A stretch of DNA of 64,000 bases from Exiguobacterium oxidotolerans JCM 12280. Its GTDB lineage: Bacteria > Bacillota > Bacilli > Exiguobacteriales > Exiguobacteriaceae. The translations under genes were made by a program, and so were the position numbers. Below are positions 7,829 to 16,672 of the stretch, in pieces. Positions within the stretch are counted from its first letter, which is position 1; each line of letters opens with the position of its first letter. Under the pieces are notes generated by a model. That model ran no database searches, was not told the DNA's origin, and worked only from the letters and a program-made list of their open reading frames with translations. The stretch is taken from positions 1,054,001-1,118,000 of the forward strand of contig NZ_JNIS01000001.1 of NCBI RefSeq assembly GCF_000702625.1. The letters run 5' to 3'.

Positions 7829-8842
7829 ATGATTGAGTTCGCGCAGATCACAAAACAATTTGTCCGTGACCGCACACCGATTTTTGCGTTAAACGATGTC
7901 AACTTAACGATCGAACAAGGTGAAATCTTCGGCATCATCGGTGAATCCGGGGCTGGAAAAAGTACACTCTTACGGTTGATTAACGGACTTGAGACACCGA
8001 CGAGCGGTACGGTCATCGTAGACGGAACGAACCTATCACGTGTCTCGAAAACATCTCTCCGGAAGCTCCGCCTCCGGGTCGGCATGATCTTTCAACATTT
8101 CCAACTGATCCAGTCCCGCACCGTTGCTGATAATATCGCGTTCGCCTTAAAGGCAGCCGGTGTCAAGAGAGCGGAGTTCCCGAAACGGATCCAGGAATTG
8201 ACGGCACTCGTCGGACTCGAAGGATTCGAGACGAACTATCCGAGCCAACTCAGTGGTGGACAAAAACAACGCGTCGGCATCGCACGAGCGCTCGCCAACA
8301 ATCCGAGCGTCTTACTCTGTGACGAAGCGACATCAGCGCTCGATCCCGTGACGACACTCCAGATTCTCGATTTACTGAAAGATTTAAACGCCCGACTCGG
8401 TTTGACGATCATCCTCATCACCCACGAAATCGACGTCGTTAAACAAATTTGTCACCGCGTTGCCGTCATGGCGCACGGGGAAGTCGTCGAAGTTGCTTCG
8501 ACTTACGCTATATTTAGTCAAGCCGAGCATCCGGTCACAAAACATTACGTCGATACGGCACTTCAAATCGAGTTACCGGAACGGATTTTACGGGCGGCCC
8601 CCGGCAAAATCATTCGACTTCAGTTCACGGGTGAAAAAACAGGTGAGAGTACCTTATCTGAAGCCATCAAACAATTCGATATCGCAGTCAGCATCCTGCA
8701 TGGGAAGGTCGACTACATCCAGGACGTTGCGTTTGGCGTCTTAATCGTCAGTTTGACGGGACCGACGCTGCACGTGAATCGTGCCTTAACCTGGCTCGAG
8801 GGACAGTTACATGCAATCGAGGTGATTCAAGATGTCGCTTGA
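7829..8842 (+). CDS. metN: Methionine ABC transporter ATP-binding protein
   Basis: A 337-residue ABC ATPase that powers uptake of methionine and its derivatives with MetI and MetQ. Walker A GESGAGKST, Q-loop MIFQHFQLI, signature LSGGQKQR, Walker B VLLCDEATSALDP and the switch His (ITHEIDV) are all present. Residues from about 260 on form the NIL domain, which binds methionine and inhibits transport. GGGAGGGAAACATC precedes the ATG at 7829, just after the riboswitch terminator. The gene overlaps metI by 11 bp. Confidence 0.95.
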   Translation: MIEFAQITKQFVRDRTPIFALNDVNLTIEQGEIFGIIGESGAGKSTLLRLINGLETPTSGTVIVDGTNLSRVSKTSLRKLRLRVGMIFQHFQLIQSRTVADNIAFALKAAGVKRAEFPKRIQELTALVGLEGFETNYPSQLSGGQKQRVGIARALANNPSVLLCDEATSALDPVTTLQILDLLKDLNARLGLTIILITHEIDVVKQICHRVAVMAHGEVVEVASTYAIFSQAEHPVTKHYVDTALQIELPERILRAAPGKIIRLQFTGEKTGESTLSEAIKQFDIAVSILHGKVDYIQDVAFGVLIVSLTGPTLHVNRALTWLEGQLHAIEVIQDVA

Positions 8843-9497
8843 CCGGTTTACGACAATGCTCCCTGACTTAACGAAAGCGCTCGGAGAGACGGCCTTCATG
8901 GTCGGTATTTCACTCACATTCGCCATTATCATCGGGATTCCGCTCGGGATCTTATTATTCATTACCGACCGCGGTCTCTTTTTCCAAAACATCATCATTC
9001 GCAGCACATTAGATTTTGCCATCAATATCGTCCGCTCGTTACCATTCATCATCTTACTCGTTGCCTTGATTCCATTGACGCAACTCATCACGAAGACGAC
9101 GATTGGCCCTGCCGCCGCCTCGGTCAGTTTGAGCGTCGCCGCGATTCCGTTTCTCGCCCGACTCGTCGAAACCTCACTCCGTGAGATTCCACCCGGCTTG
9201 ATTGAAGCAGCAGAAGCGTGCGGGGCGAAACCGCTTCGTATCATCATCAGTGTCCTCTTACCGGAAGCCTTGCCCGGAATCATTCAAGGCTTAACGTTGA
9301 CATTGATCAGCCTGATCGGATTCTCAGCGATGGCCGGGATCGTCGGTGGTGGCGGAATTGGTGACCTCGCGATCCGGTTCGGTTATTACCGCTACGATAA
9401 CGTCGTCATGATCATGACGATCGTCGTGCTCGTCGTCATCATTCAAGTCATTCAAGCACTCGGCAACCGGTTCGCCCGCGTCGCCGATAAACGATAA
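8832..9497 (+). CDS. metI: Methionine ABC transporter permease
   Basis: A 221-residue inner-membrane permease with about five transmembrane helices. The EAA loop that contacts MetN is visible as EAAEACGAKPLRIIISVLLP. AVAAIPFLARLVETSLREIP and GIVGGGGIGDLAIRFGYYRY are typical of MetI. The start lies inside the end of metN with GAGGTGATTCAAG as ribosome site, giving translational coupling. It is part of the SAM-riboswitch-controlled metNIQ operon. Confidence 0.95.
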   Translation: MSLDRFTTMLPDLTKALGETAFMVGISLTFAIIIGIPLGILLFITDRGLFFQNIIIRSTLDFAINIVRSLPFIILLVALIPLTQLITKTTIGPAAASVSLSVAAIPFLARLVETSLREIPPGLIEAAEACGAKPLRIIISVLLPEALPGIIQGLTLTLISLIGFSAMAGIVGGGGIGDLAIRFGYYRYDNVVMIMTIVVLVVIIQVIQALGNRFARVADKR

Positions 9498-9530
9498 CTA
9501 ACAAATAGAGAACGCAAGGGAGAGAGTACG

Positions 9531-10346
9531 ATGAAAAAACGCTATGCCTTTCTAGCAACAGGATTATTAGGAGCAAGCATCTTAGCCGGATGCGGTGACA
9601 GCAGTGCAAATGAAGAAACGAAGTCCATCAAAATCGGAGCGACGAGTGGTCCCTATAGCGATATGGTCAAAGAAGCGATTCAACCGGGACTCGAAAAGAA
9701 AGGCTACAACGTCGAAATCGTCGAATTCAGTGATTACATTCAACCGAACCTCGCCCTCGCAAGCGGCGACCTCGATGCCAACCTGTTCCAGCACTCGATT
9801 TATTTAAAAACCTTTGCAAAGGAAAAAAATCTCGATCTCACAGGGCTGATCACCGTTCCGACAGCACCGATGGGTTTATACAGCAAGTCCTATAAAACGC
9901 TAGACGATGTCAAAGAAGGCGCTGAAGTCGCGACACCGAACGATCCGACGAACCAGGCGCGTGCTTTAAACCTGTTAGCGGATCAAGGTTGGATTGAACT
10001 AAAAGCAGATACCGATCCACTGACCGTCTCAGAAAAGGACATCATCAAAAATCCAAAGAAACTCGTCATCAAACCGCTTGAAGCCGCTCAGCTCCCACGC
10101 GCTGTCGAAAGTGTCGATATCTCAGCCGTTCCCGGAAATTTCGCACTTGCTGCGAAATTTGACTTACTGGATGCACTCGCACTCGAGACGATGGACGAAC
10201 AGTACCGGAATCTGGTCGCTGTCAAAACAAGTGATCAAGATAAACAACTCGCAAAAAACTTGACGGCCGTCGTCCAATCGGATGCTTTTAATGATGTGAT
10301 TGAAAAATCATTCAAAGGATTCAGTAAACCGGACTGGGCGAATTGA
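9531..10346 (+). CDS. metQ: Methionine-binding lipoprotein
   Basis: A 271-residue substrate-binding lipoprotein of the NlpA/MetQ family. The signal peptide ends in lipobox ILAGC (Cys about residue 21). TSGPYSDM, YIQPNLALASGDLDANLFQH, VPTAPMGLYSK, VATPNDPTNQARAL and VPGNFA match conserved ligand-pocket segments. AGGGAGAGAGTACG precedes the ATG. No terminator follows at once; the tandem repeats begin about 50 bp downstream. Confidence 0.95.
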   Translation: MKKRYAFLATGLLGASILAGCGDSSANEETKSIKIGATSGPYSDMVKEAIQPGLEKKGYNVEIVEFSDYIQPNLALASGDLDANLFQHSIYLKTFAKEKNLDLTGLITVPTAPMGLYSKSYKTLDDVKEGAEVATPNDPTNQARALNLLADQGWIELKADTDPLTVSEKDIIKNPKKLVIKPLEAAQLPRAVESVDISAVPGNFALAAKFDLLDALALETMDEQYRNLVAVKTSDQDKQLAKNLTAVVQSDAFNDVIEKSFKGFSKPDWAN

Positions 10347-10384
10347 GCGGCAGCGTCTGTCTGACTTTTACTCGTCGCTCCCAC

Positions 10385-11465
10385 TTTTCAAATCGTCCGT
10401 TCCACGTCGCTCCTTCCCTTCCCGAATCGTCTCCGAGCGGCAAGCTTTCGCGCCGCTTCGTTTCACTGCAGGGTCGCGCTTGCTTGCTCTTTCGCTCGAA
10501 AGCGATTCGTGTCAGGAAACGCGACGAATTACAGCATTTCTCAGGTCCTCTTCTATTAGAAAGCCTAAAAAGATTCGCTTCCACGTGACTCCTACGGGAA
10601 AAAGCGCAAGGCTCGCTTGCGCTGTCAGAGGCAGGCGAGACCCTGGACCTTGACCTGTAAGGGAAAGGGGCAACGGCTTGCGCCTCGCCCGAGGAAAGCA
10701 CGGGAAGCAGGAATCTTTTCGCCTCCTAACATTCATTTCCACCGACTGACACCACATATCTTCTGATTCGTAGAATGCGTCGCCCTCCCTTCCCAAATCG
10801 TCTCCGAGCGGCAAGCCTTCGCGCCGCTTCGTTTCACTGCAGGGTCGCGCTTGCTTGCTCTTTCGCTCGAAAGCGATTCGTGTCAGGAAACGCGACGAAT
10901 TACAGCCTTTCTCAGGTCCTCTTCTATTAGAAAGCCTAAAAAGATTCGCTTCCACGTGACTCCTACGGGAAAAAGCGCAAGGCTCGCTTGCGCTGTCAGA
11001 GGCAGGCGAGACCCTGCCCCTTGACCTGTAAGGGAAGGGGCAACGGCTTGCGCCTCGCCCGAGGAAAGCACGGGAAGCAGGAATCTTTTCGACTCTTAAC
11101 ATTCATTTCCACCGACTGACACCACATATCTTCTGATTCGTAGAATGCGTCGCCCTCCCTTCCCAAATCGTCTCCGAGCGGCAAGCCTTCGCGCCGCTTC
11201 GTTTCACTGCAGGGTCGCGCTTGCTTGCTCTTTCGCTCGAAAACGATTCGTGTCAGGAAACGCGACGAATTACAGCCTTTCTCAGGTCCTCTTCTATTAG
11301 AAAGCCTAAAAAGATTCGCTTCCACGTGACTCCTACGGGAAAAAGCGCAAGGTTCGCTTGCGCTGTCAGAGGCAGGCGAGACCCTGGACCTTGACCTGTA
11401 AGGGAAAGGGGCAACGGCTTGCGCCTCGCCCGAGGAAAGCACGAGAAGCAGGAATCTTTTCGACT
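10385..11465 (+). repeat. Three tandem copies of the long intergenic repeat (about 370 bp each)
   Basis: Near-identical units recur at 370-371 bp, as judged from CCTAAAAAGATTCGCTTCCACG at about 10564, 10935 and 11305. Each unit has the CGCGCCGCTTCG/CTGCAGGGTCGCGC block, GTGACTCCTACGGGAAAAA, hairpin GCGCAAG-GCTCG-CTTGCGC, a second hairpin around CCTTGACCTGTAAGGG, and CAACGGCTTGCGCCTCGCCCGAGG. Long open frames on both strands (such as 10512-11102 on the minus strand) follow from the repeat and lack ribosome sites, so they are not called genes. The stretch fills the gap between metQ and the CAP lipoprotein. Confidence 0.85.
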
Positions 11466-11489
11466 CTTAAACTCCTTCCAAGACAAACA

Positions 11490-11526
11490 AAAAGCCCAGA
11501 TTCTCATTAACGAGAACCTAGGCTTT
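11490..11526 (-). terminator. Terminator of the CAP-domain lipoprotein gene
   Basis: On the minus strand AAAGCCTAGGTTCTC-GTTAAT-GAGAATCTGGGCTTT followed by a T-rich tract. Confidence 0.75.
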
Positions 11527-11545
11527 ACTTTAGTTTGTGCTATTT

Positions 11546-12424
11546 TCACGGTGTTCTAAAGTTAATCGTAAAGTACGGTGCATCTTTTCTAAACGCCACT
11601 CCGACATCCGCTTGTTTGAAACCACTTTGCATGATATTCTCACGATGCCCTTTTGAGTTCATCAATCCACAGTGGGCAGCGAAGACATTCGGATACCCCA
11701 TCGATAAGTTTTCACCCGCCATCGAGAAGCGAATGCCTTCTGCCTTCATCCGGTCGAACGGGTCGCGGCCTTCAGGATCCGTATGCGAAAAGAAATTGTT
11801 TTTCGCCATGTTTTCACTGTGTCCGCGCGTGACCGGTTTTAATGCTGTATACGGTGACAATGCTGGTTTCTTGTACTCGGCACGTTCCCAGTTCATCAGA
11901 CGTAACATCAACTTCTCATCCGTCGTCCGCAACGCTTTTGAAGCAGCACCGTAGAACCCTTCTTTTTTCGCTTCGACGTCCTTCGGAATCGCCAGTGTTG
12001 CTTTGACGCGATTTTTATCATATTGATCAAAGAAATACGTCACGTAGTTATCATTCTTTTCATAGACGGCTGCGTGATCAAGGTTCAACATATAGTTCGT
12101 ATTTCCCTTTCGATAGGACTTAACGACCTTCCAGCCTTTTTTCGCAAGCGTCGCTTCCGTATCTTTATTTAACGTCGCGCCTTGCGTTGTCACGCCGTCT
12201 CGGAAACGATACTTCCCGTAATCCTTCCCGTCTTTCGTCAGTGCGACAAACTCCTCTGTCGCTGTCCGTCTGACTTCCCACGTGTATCCCGGGTACTCAC
12301 TTGTATATTCGTCAATCAGCTTTCCCCCACTTTTCGGGTACTCCGCCTCCGCTTGTTCGATTGGAACGCTTTCGCAACCAAAGAAAGCAAATGCCATTAC
12401 CCCGAGGACTAATACTTTTTTCAT
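11546..12424 (-). CDS. CAP-superfamily (YkwD-like) lipoprotein
   Basis: A 292-residue exported protein. The N-terminus MKKVLVLGVMAFAFFGC is a lipoprotein signal with Cys near residue 17. About residues 30-150 match the CAP-associated N-terminal domain found in Bacillus YkwD-like proteins. The C-terminal CAP/SCP domain (about 165-292) includes LMNWERAEY, HSENMAKNNFFSHTDPEG and SMAGENLSMGY, with the His and Glu residues typical of the CAP cavity, and SKGHRENIMQ. The start at 12424 is chosen because it gives a proper signal peptide, although GGAGG lies 12 bases upstream. Function of such bacterial CAP proteins is not settled. Confidence 0.82.
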   Translation of the reverse strand: MKKVLVLGVMAFAFFGCESVPIEQAEAEYPKSGGKLIDEYTSEYPGYTWEVRRTATEEFVALTKDGKDYGKYRFRDGVTTQGATLNKDTEATLAKKGWKVVKSYRKGNTNYMLNLDHAAVYEKNDNYVTYFFDQYDKNRVKATLAIPKDVEAKKEGFYGAASKALRTTDEKLMLRLMNWERAEYKKPALSPYTALKPVTRGHSENMAKNNFFSHTDPEGRDPFDRMKAEGIRFSMAGENLSMGYPNVFAAHCGLMNSKGHRENIMQSGFKQADVGVAFRKDAPYFTINFRTP

Positions 12425-12454
12425 CCTGCTGGTCCGCCTCCTTCTTTCTTGCAT

Positions 12455-12782
12455 TACCCTTATTTTAAAAGAAATTGAACCGTTCGAACAGTCAGAGTGT
12501 CCATTCTAAGAAAATCACACGATTCATTCGACCTGTTCACAATACAGACACATTTTAGCAACATCGCCTCTAAAGGTCTGACAACTTAGTTTGAAGCCAT
12601 TCTCATTTCATTATCATACAGAAAATGAACTATTTTCCCCTCTTGTTGAAATGTGTGAACATTCTTTTATTTTCATTCTTTGCAAATCTTATTGCCGTTC
12701 TTTCATCAGCTAGCTAATATTAGGAATCGTAAGGAAAAAAATACGTGTTTGTCCATATAATATCCATCAAAAGGAGTATGCC
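12455..12782. other. AT-rich divergent intergenic region
   Basis: About 330 bp between the minus-strand CAP gene and the plus-strand membrane protein gene. TATAAT near 12757 precedes AAAGGAGTATGCC and the start at 12783. I see no other gene or structured RNA here. Confidence 0.5.
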
Positions 12783-13139
12783 ATGATTCTTCTCTATTTT
12801 ATCTATGAATCGATTACGTTTCTCGCGATTCAGCAGTACTTGTTTTCAGGTTGGATGATTCTCGTTGTGTTGACGGTCTCCTTTAGTCTCGCGAACGCAC
12901 ATGAAGAAGTTCACTATAGCCAACGTTTCGGATTCGAACTGCTCGTCCCCGGTGTCGGAAACTTATTACGTAAAAATTTTATTGTCGGTCTCGCCACGAT
13001 TATTATCTTAATCATCATTCACTTCATGTATATGTTCCGGATCCTTCCTCTTGAAACTGCCCTGCTCCTCACCTTTTCAATCAGTACCCTTTCTTTCCTA
13101 TCTCTTTTTATCCGAACACAGAAAAAAGCGGACCGCTAA
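12783..13139 (+). CDS. Small integral membrane protein, unknown
   Basis: A 118-residue hydrophobic protein with an N-terminal membrane segment (about residues 2-35), a short hydrophilic stretch (NAHEEVHYSQRFGFE, about 38-52) and two further helices (about 66-85 and 88-108). AAAGGAGTATGCC precedes the ATG. I do not recognise a family. It is followed by a bidirectional terminator and faces the nuclease gene. Confidence 0.65.
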   Translation: MILLYFIYESITFLAIQQYLFSGWMILVVLTVSFSLANAHEEVHYSQRFGFELLVPGVGNLLRKNFIVGLATIIILIIIHFMYMFRILPLETALLLTFSISTLSFLSLFIRTQKKADR

Positions 13140-13152
13140 GTCCGCTTTTAAG
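13117..13152. terminator. Bidirectional terminator
   Basis: AAAAAAGCGGACCGCTAAGTCCGCTTTTA, flanked by A-run and T-run, between two convergent genes. Confidence 0.8.
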
Positions 13153-13161
13153 CCTCTTTAC

Positions 13162-15909
13162 TTAATACTTATCTGTTTCTTTCAATTTATACCCATTCGA
13201 TAATTCTAACCAAACCGTATTTCCTTTTTTCGTTTTCACCTTGATGTAAGGACGGTCTTTAGAAACACGTAGCTCAAGAAGTTCACCTTGCTGATCAGCG
13301 TGTGTCTCACTTGCTTTATCCCAGTTTCCTGCAAGTTTACGCTCGATGAAGATATGTTTTCCTTTTTGAACAGCACGCCATTTCCCGATTTCTGCTTTAC
13401 CATTAACTGCTTTTGCGCTTTCCATCCCCTGAATCGAAATGATTGCCGGATCGTGGTCGCTCGCGCTTCCGTCTGCTTCCATGTAATCCGAGTTGATGTT
13501 GACGATGTCAGAAGACGTATACGATTTTAAGTTCTTCGAGATTAAGATGTGATCGAGTACTTGTGCGTTACCATTATAGACGTACGAGTAACGTTCTGAT
13601 TTCGGAAGATCATCGACCGTGTTCCAAAGATTTTTCCCTTTGAGAATATCGAGTGTTTTCGAGAACTGGAAGTCATTCAAGTCACCAAGAACAACGACAT
13701 TCGAGTCTTTGACTTCTGTTTCGAGTTCATTGACGAAATCTTGGACGATTGTCGCAATCGCATGACGCTGTACTTCGCTCTTACGGACGACCGGTTGATT
13801 TTTACCGAAGTCTGCTCCGTCGCCACCTTTAGAGTTAAAGTGGTTGACGATGACATGGTACGACTCGCCTTTAAAGAGGAATTCCCCGACGAGTGGCTTC
13901 CGTGAACTTGCGAAGTTCGGGTCTAGCGGTTGAATCCGTCCTGGGTTACTCGTCAACTTGCCGTTTTCGACCGAGACCGCTTCCGTTGCCGTACCTTTTT
14001 TACCTGGTGCAAGTGAGACGCGCTCCGGGTTATACAAGAAACCGACACGGATGTTTCCGCCTGGCTGCCCGCCATCTTTTTTATCTTCTGGTGCGATGTC
14101 TGTATACGCATATTTGACGCCGGTTTTCGCTTCGATTGCTGCAATCAATGTTTCAAATGATTTGGATGCATCGACTGTTCCGCTATCCACTGCACCATCG
14201 TTATCTTGCATTTCTGTCAAACCGACGATGTCCGGTGTTTTGAGGAACGTCGCGATCCCTTCCGAGACACGATCGACTTTTCCGGCATCTGCTGTCGAAG
14301 CAAAGTTTTCGACGTTATACGATGCGACCGTCAAACGTGACTCTCCTGTTTCGATGTTCGTCGGTTGACGATCAATTTCACTCGTGACGAGTTTCGGAAG
14401 ATCAGCTGCTTTTGACAAGACTTTATAAGCAGAGTAGTTGTAGCTCATGACCCCTTCAATCGTTCCTTCAAAACGGTCACCTGATTTCGCACGGTATGAC
14501 GAACTGCCCATCTCGACGAAGAGACGTTCCGGGTTGACGTTGTCTGCTGTCAAGATTGGTGTACCGCGTTTCGTGTAGACTTTGTCTGCTGTTTGCGTCC
14601 GGACAGGGATCGTCCGGTTTGCTTGCGGTCCTGTGACGATGGCGTTCGGAAGTGCGACACGCATCCCTTCGACACTTTCATACAGGTCAATTGCATCTTC
14701 TTCCGGATCAAAGTTCGCGAACGCATCGTTATCGACGACATCCGTCGGAATCAAGACCCCGTCTCCGCCGAGGACGATGCTTGCAGGCAATCCTTCGTTA
14801 AGTGCTCCTTTGACGAGGTTGACAGCACTGATTTCTGTTACCGGGAGATCGGTATCGAATTTATCGCTGTATCCGCCTAAAATCCATTCCTTGACGTAAC
14901 CCGTCGTCGCGACCTTTTGTCCGACTGCTGCTCCGTGGTTTTTCGAATAGACTAAGATCCCCTCAGATGTCTTACTGTTATTATCCGGATTCGGATCCTG
15001 CATGTAGAAGTTGTTTGCATCGACGACATACGTGACGACACCTGTCGTCCGGACGAGATCATCTGCATAAGGAGATGTATGTGAAATCCCTTGGATACTA
15101 CTGATTTTCGTGACGGGTGGTGCGATGTAATATTTGAACGTCGAAACGGCTGACGTTTTACCATTCTTGACGACGACTGCTTGAATCGTCATTTCCTCAT
15201 TAATTGTGATCGGCTCTGAGTAAACCGGACTTTCAACTGTCGGTGTTGATCCATCGACTGTATAGTGAATCGTCCCTTCCCCTGTAAGCGTTACTTTATC
15301 ACCACGTTCGACTTCACCGACCGGGTCAGCCGTTGGTGCAACGAGAATGTCGCCTGCTTCTGCTTTATGTGATCCTAAATCTGTTAATGTATCAACCGGG
15401 AAGCTTGTCCATTGTGACGGTTCATATGTTTTTGAACCAGTCGTCACGTTCGTGTTACGGACGAGCGTCGTATCTTTCGCGAAATCTGTACTTGAACCGA
15501 CTGGTCCGATGATGTCGAGGACGACATCTCCTTTTTTCAGGGCAACGGGATCATTACCATTGAAGTTCAGTGAGCCTGTCGTTTGTTGTGCTTTTGCTTT
15601 AATGTCAGCATTTGCACTTGAGTTTGCAATGACAAATGTTTTCCCCGGGTCAATCGTTCCGGAAAGTGTGATTTTTGATTCAGACGGTCCACCATTCGTA
15701 TACTGGACGAGTGTATAGTCAGCGAGATTGATGATTTGTCCTGAGCCGTTGTAGATTTCAATCGCTTTGTTATTGCTCGATCCTTCTATGTACTCTGACA
15801 GGATGACGCCTTCGCCCTCTGCCCCTACGATGATGCCTGCCTGCGGAAGAATACCTGCTGTTAATGCTCCGACCAATGCCCACTTACCAAACGTACTTCC
15901 GTATTTCAT
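13162..15909 (-). CDS. Secreted multidomain nuclease (lamin-tail, OB-fold, EEP domains)
   Basis: A 915-residue secreted protein resembling YhcR/ExeM-type extracellular nucleases that degrade environmental DNA. Order: signal peptide (1-30); lamin-tail domain (about 32-175, ILSEYIEGSSNNKAIEIYNG); chitobiase/hexosaminidase C-terminal-like beta domain (about 190-260, GTIHYTVDGSTPTVESPVYS); OB-fold nucleic-acid domain (about 265-360); endonuclease/exonuclease/phosphatase domain (about 520-830) with LTVASYNVENF, VGLTEMQDND (metal Glu), VIVNHFNSKGG, VVLGDLNDFQ and ASDHDPAII; and an SH3-like tail (about 845-915). GGGGGTCAACATC precedes the ATG. The tail may anchor it to the wall, since no LPXTG motif is seen. 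Confidence 0.88.
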   Translation of the reverse strand: MKYGSTFGKWALVGALTAGILPQAGIIVGAEGEGVILSEYIEGSSNNKAIEIYNGSGQIINLADYTLVQYTNGGPSESKITLSGTIDPGKTFVIANSSANADIKAKAQQTTGSLNFNGNDPVALKKGDVVLDIIGPVGSSTDFAKDTTLVRNTNVTTGSKTYEPSQWTSFPVDTLTDLGSHKAEAGDILVAPTADPVGEVERGDKVTLTGEGTIHYTVDGSTPTVESPVYSEPITINEEMTIQAVVVKNGKTSAVSTFKYYIAPPVTKISSIQGISHTSPYADDLVRTTGVVTYVVDANNFYMQDPNPDNNSKTSEGILVYSKNHGAAVGQKVATTGYVKEWILGGYSDKFDTDLPVTEISAVNLVKGALNEGLPASIVLGGDGVLIPTDVVDNDAFANFDPEEDAIDLYESVEGMRVALPNAIVTGPQANRTIPVRTQTADKVYTKRGTPILTADNVNPERLFVEMGSSSYRAKSGDRFEGTIEGVMSYNYSAYKVLSKAADLPKLVTSEIDRQPTNIETGESRLTVASYNVENFASTADAGKVDRVSEGIATFLKTPDIVGLTEMQDNDGAVDSGTVDASKSFETLIAAIEAKTGVKYAYTDIAPEDKKDGGQPGGNIRVGFLYNPERVSLAPGKKGTATEAVSVENGKLTSNPGRIQPLDPNFASSRKPLVGEFLFKGESYHVIVNHFNSKGGDGADFGKNQPVVRKSEVQRHAIATIVQDFVNELETEVKDSNVVVLGDLNDFQFSKTLDILKGKNLWNTVDDLPKSERYSYVYNGNAQVLDHILISKNLKSYTSSDIVNINSDYMEADGSASDHDPAIISIQGMESAKAVNGKAEIGKWRAVQKGKHIFIERKLAGNWDKASETHADQQGELLELRVSKDRPYIKVKTKKGNTVWLELSNGYKLKETDKY

Positions 15910-16125
15910 GATGTTGACCCCCTATTGAATTTTCTGACACTTCTTTATAATATCAGAAACAATTTGGAAAAGTGTATATTTTTCGTAAAAAAAGATGCTA
16001 TCCTTCGTAAATGATAATAATGGTATCGCTTACAAATTTTTATCGTTCGCTTTTTTAGAATTATCTTTTGGAGTCACTCTCGTCAACGGATGTCTTCCCA
16101 CCGTGAGCAGGTTAAAAAAGGGCAT

Positions 16126-16531
16126 AAAAAAAACGCCTTCTCAGCGTGTTCGTTTTTTTACATTAGTTGTCAGTGGAATCGAGGACACAGGTGATCAAAA
16201 CACCTGAAACGACGAAAGCCCTACCTCTCTTTCGTTGTTACGGCTCCTTGGCCGCGCCAGCTGAATCAAGCGTTTTAGCAAGAATCAAGTTGCGTATTAG
16301 GTTACGCATTTACTGGGATTTTTAGAGTTTCGCTCGGATGAGCTGAAAAGTATCGAATGGAAGGTTTATCTTGCTGGGTCAACTCCTTCCCTAAAGAAGA
16401 AGGACAAAATAAAAGCGATGACTTATGTCTGACTCGATTGTCAGTTAAGGTCTAAAAATCCTGACCTGATTATTAAATTGTGTATTGTGGGTTAAAGATT
16501 CTCACATGAGTGATCATCCCCGATTCATGAC
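16126..16531 (-). ncRNA. Candidate free-standing structured RNA, about 400 nt, unclassified
   Basis: The 760-bp gap between two genes contains a good minus-strand promoter: TTGACT (16563-16568), 18-bp spacer, TATATT (16539-16544). Downstream the predicted transcript has several hairpins: TCCTTC...GAAGGA (about 16380-16405), GCGTA-ACCTAA-TACGC (about 16291-16307), CGAAAG-N10-CTTTCG (about 16213-16235) and CAGGTG-N7-CACCTG (about 16186-16205). It ends in ACGC-TGAGAAG-GCGT plus eight T (16126-16150). No supported open frame lies inside. I compared it by eye with tmRNA, RNase P RNA, SRP RNA and common riboswitches and saw none of their signature sequences. It could also be a very long leader, but the nuclease gene seems to have its own promoter further down. 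Confidence 0.5.
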
Positions 16532-16672
16532 ATTTCTTAATATAACACAAAATATTTTACAAAGTCAATCTTTTTTTATCTCTAGATTTCTTTGACTAAA
16601 TCAAGTTGATACGAATCTTAGAAATCGCTATCGTAAAGGTACAAATAATATAGAAGAAACGAGGTACACATT

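Noticed and set aside
10321-11549. Overlapping long frames on both strands in the 10-11 kb repeats
   Set aside because: They are copies of each other set by the tandem repeat, have no ribosome sites and encode no recognisable domain.
16126-16531. tmRNA, RNase P RNA, SRP RNA or T-box in the 16-kb gap
   Set aside because: No tag frame with TPsiC-like arm, no GAGGAAAGTCC, no [11 protein letters not shown] motif and no T-box GGTGG/ACCGCG block was found; left as an unclassified RNA.
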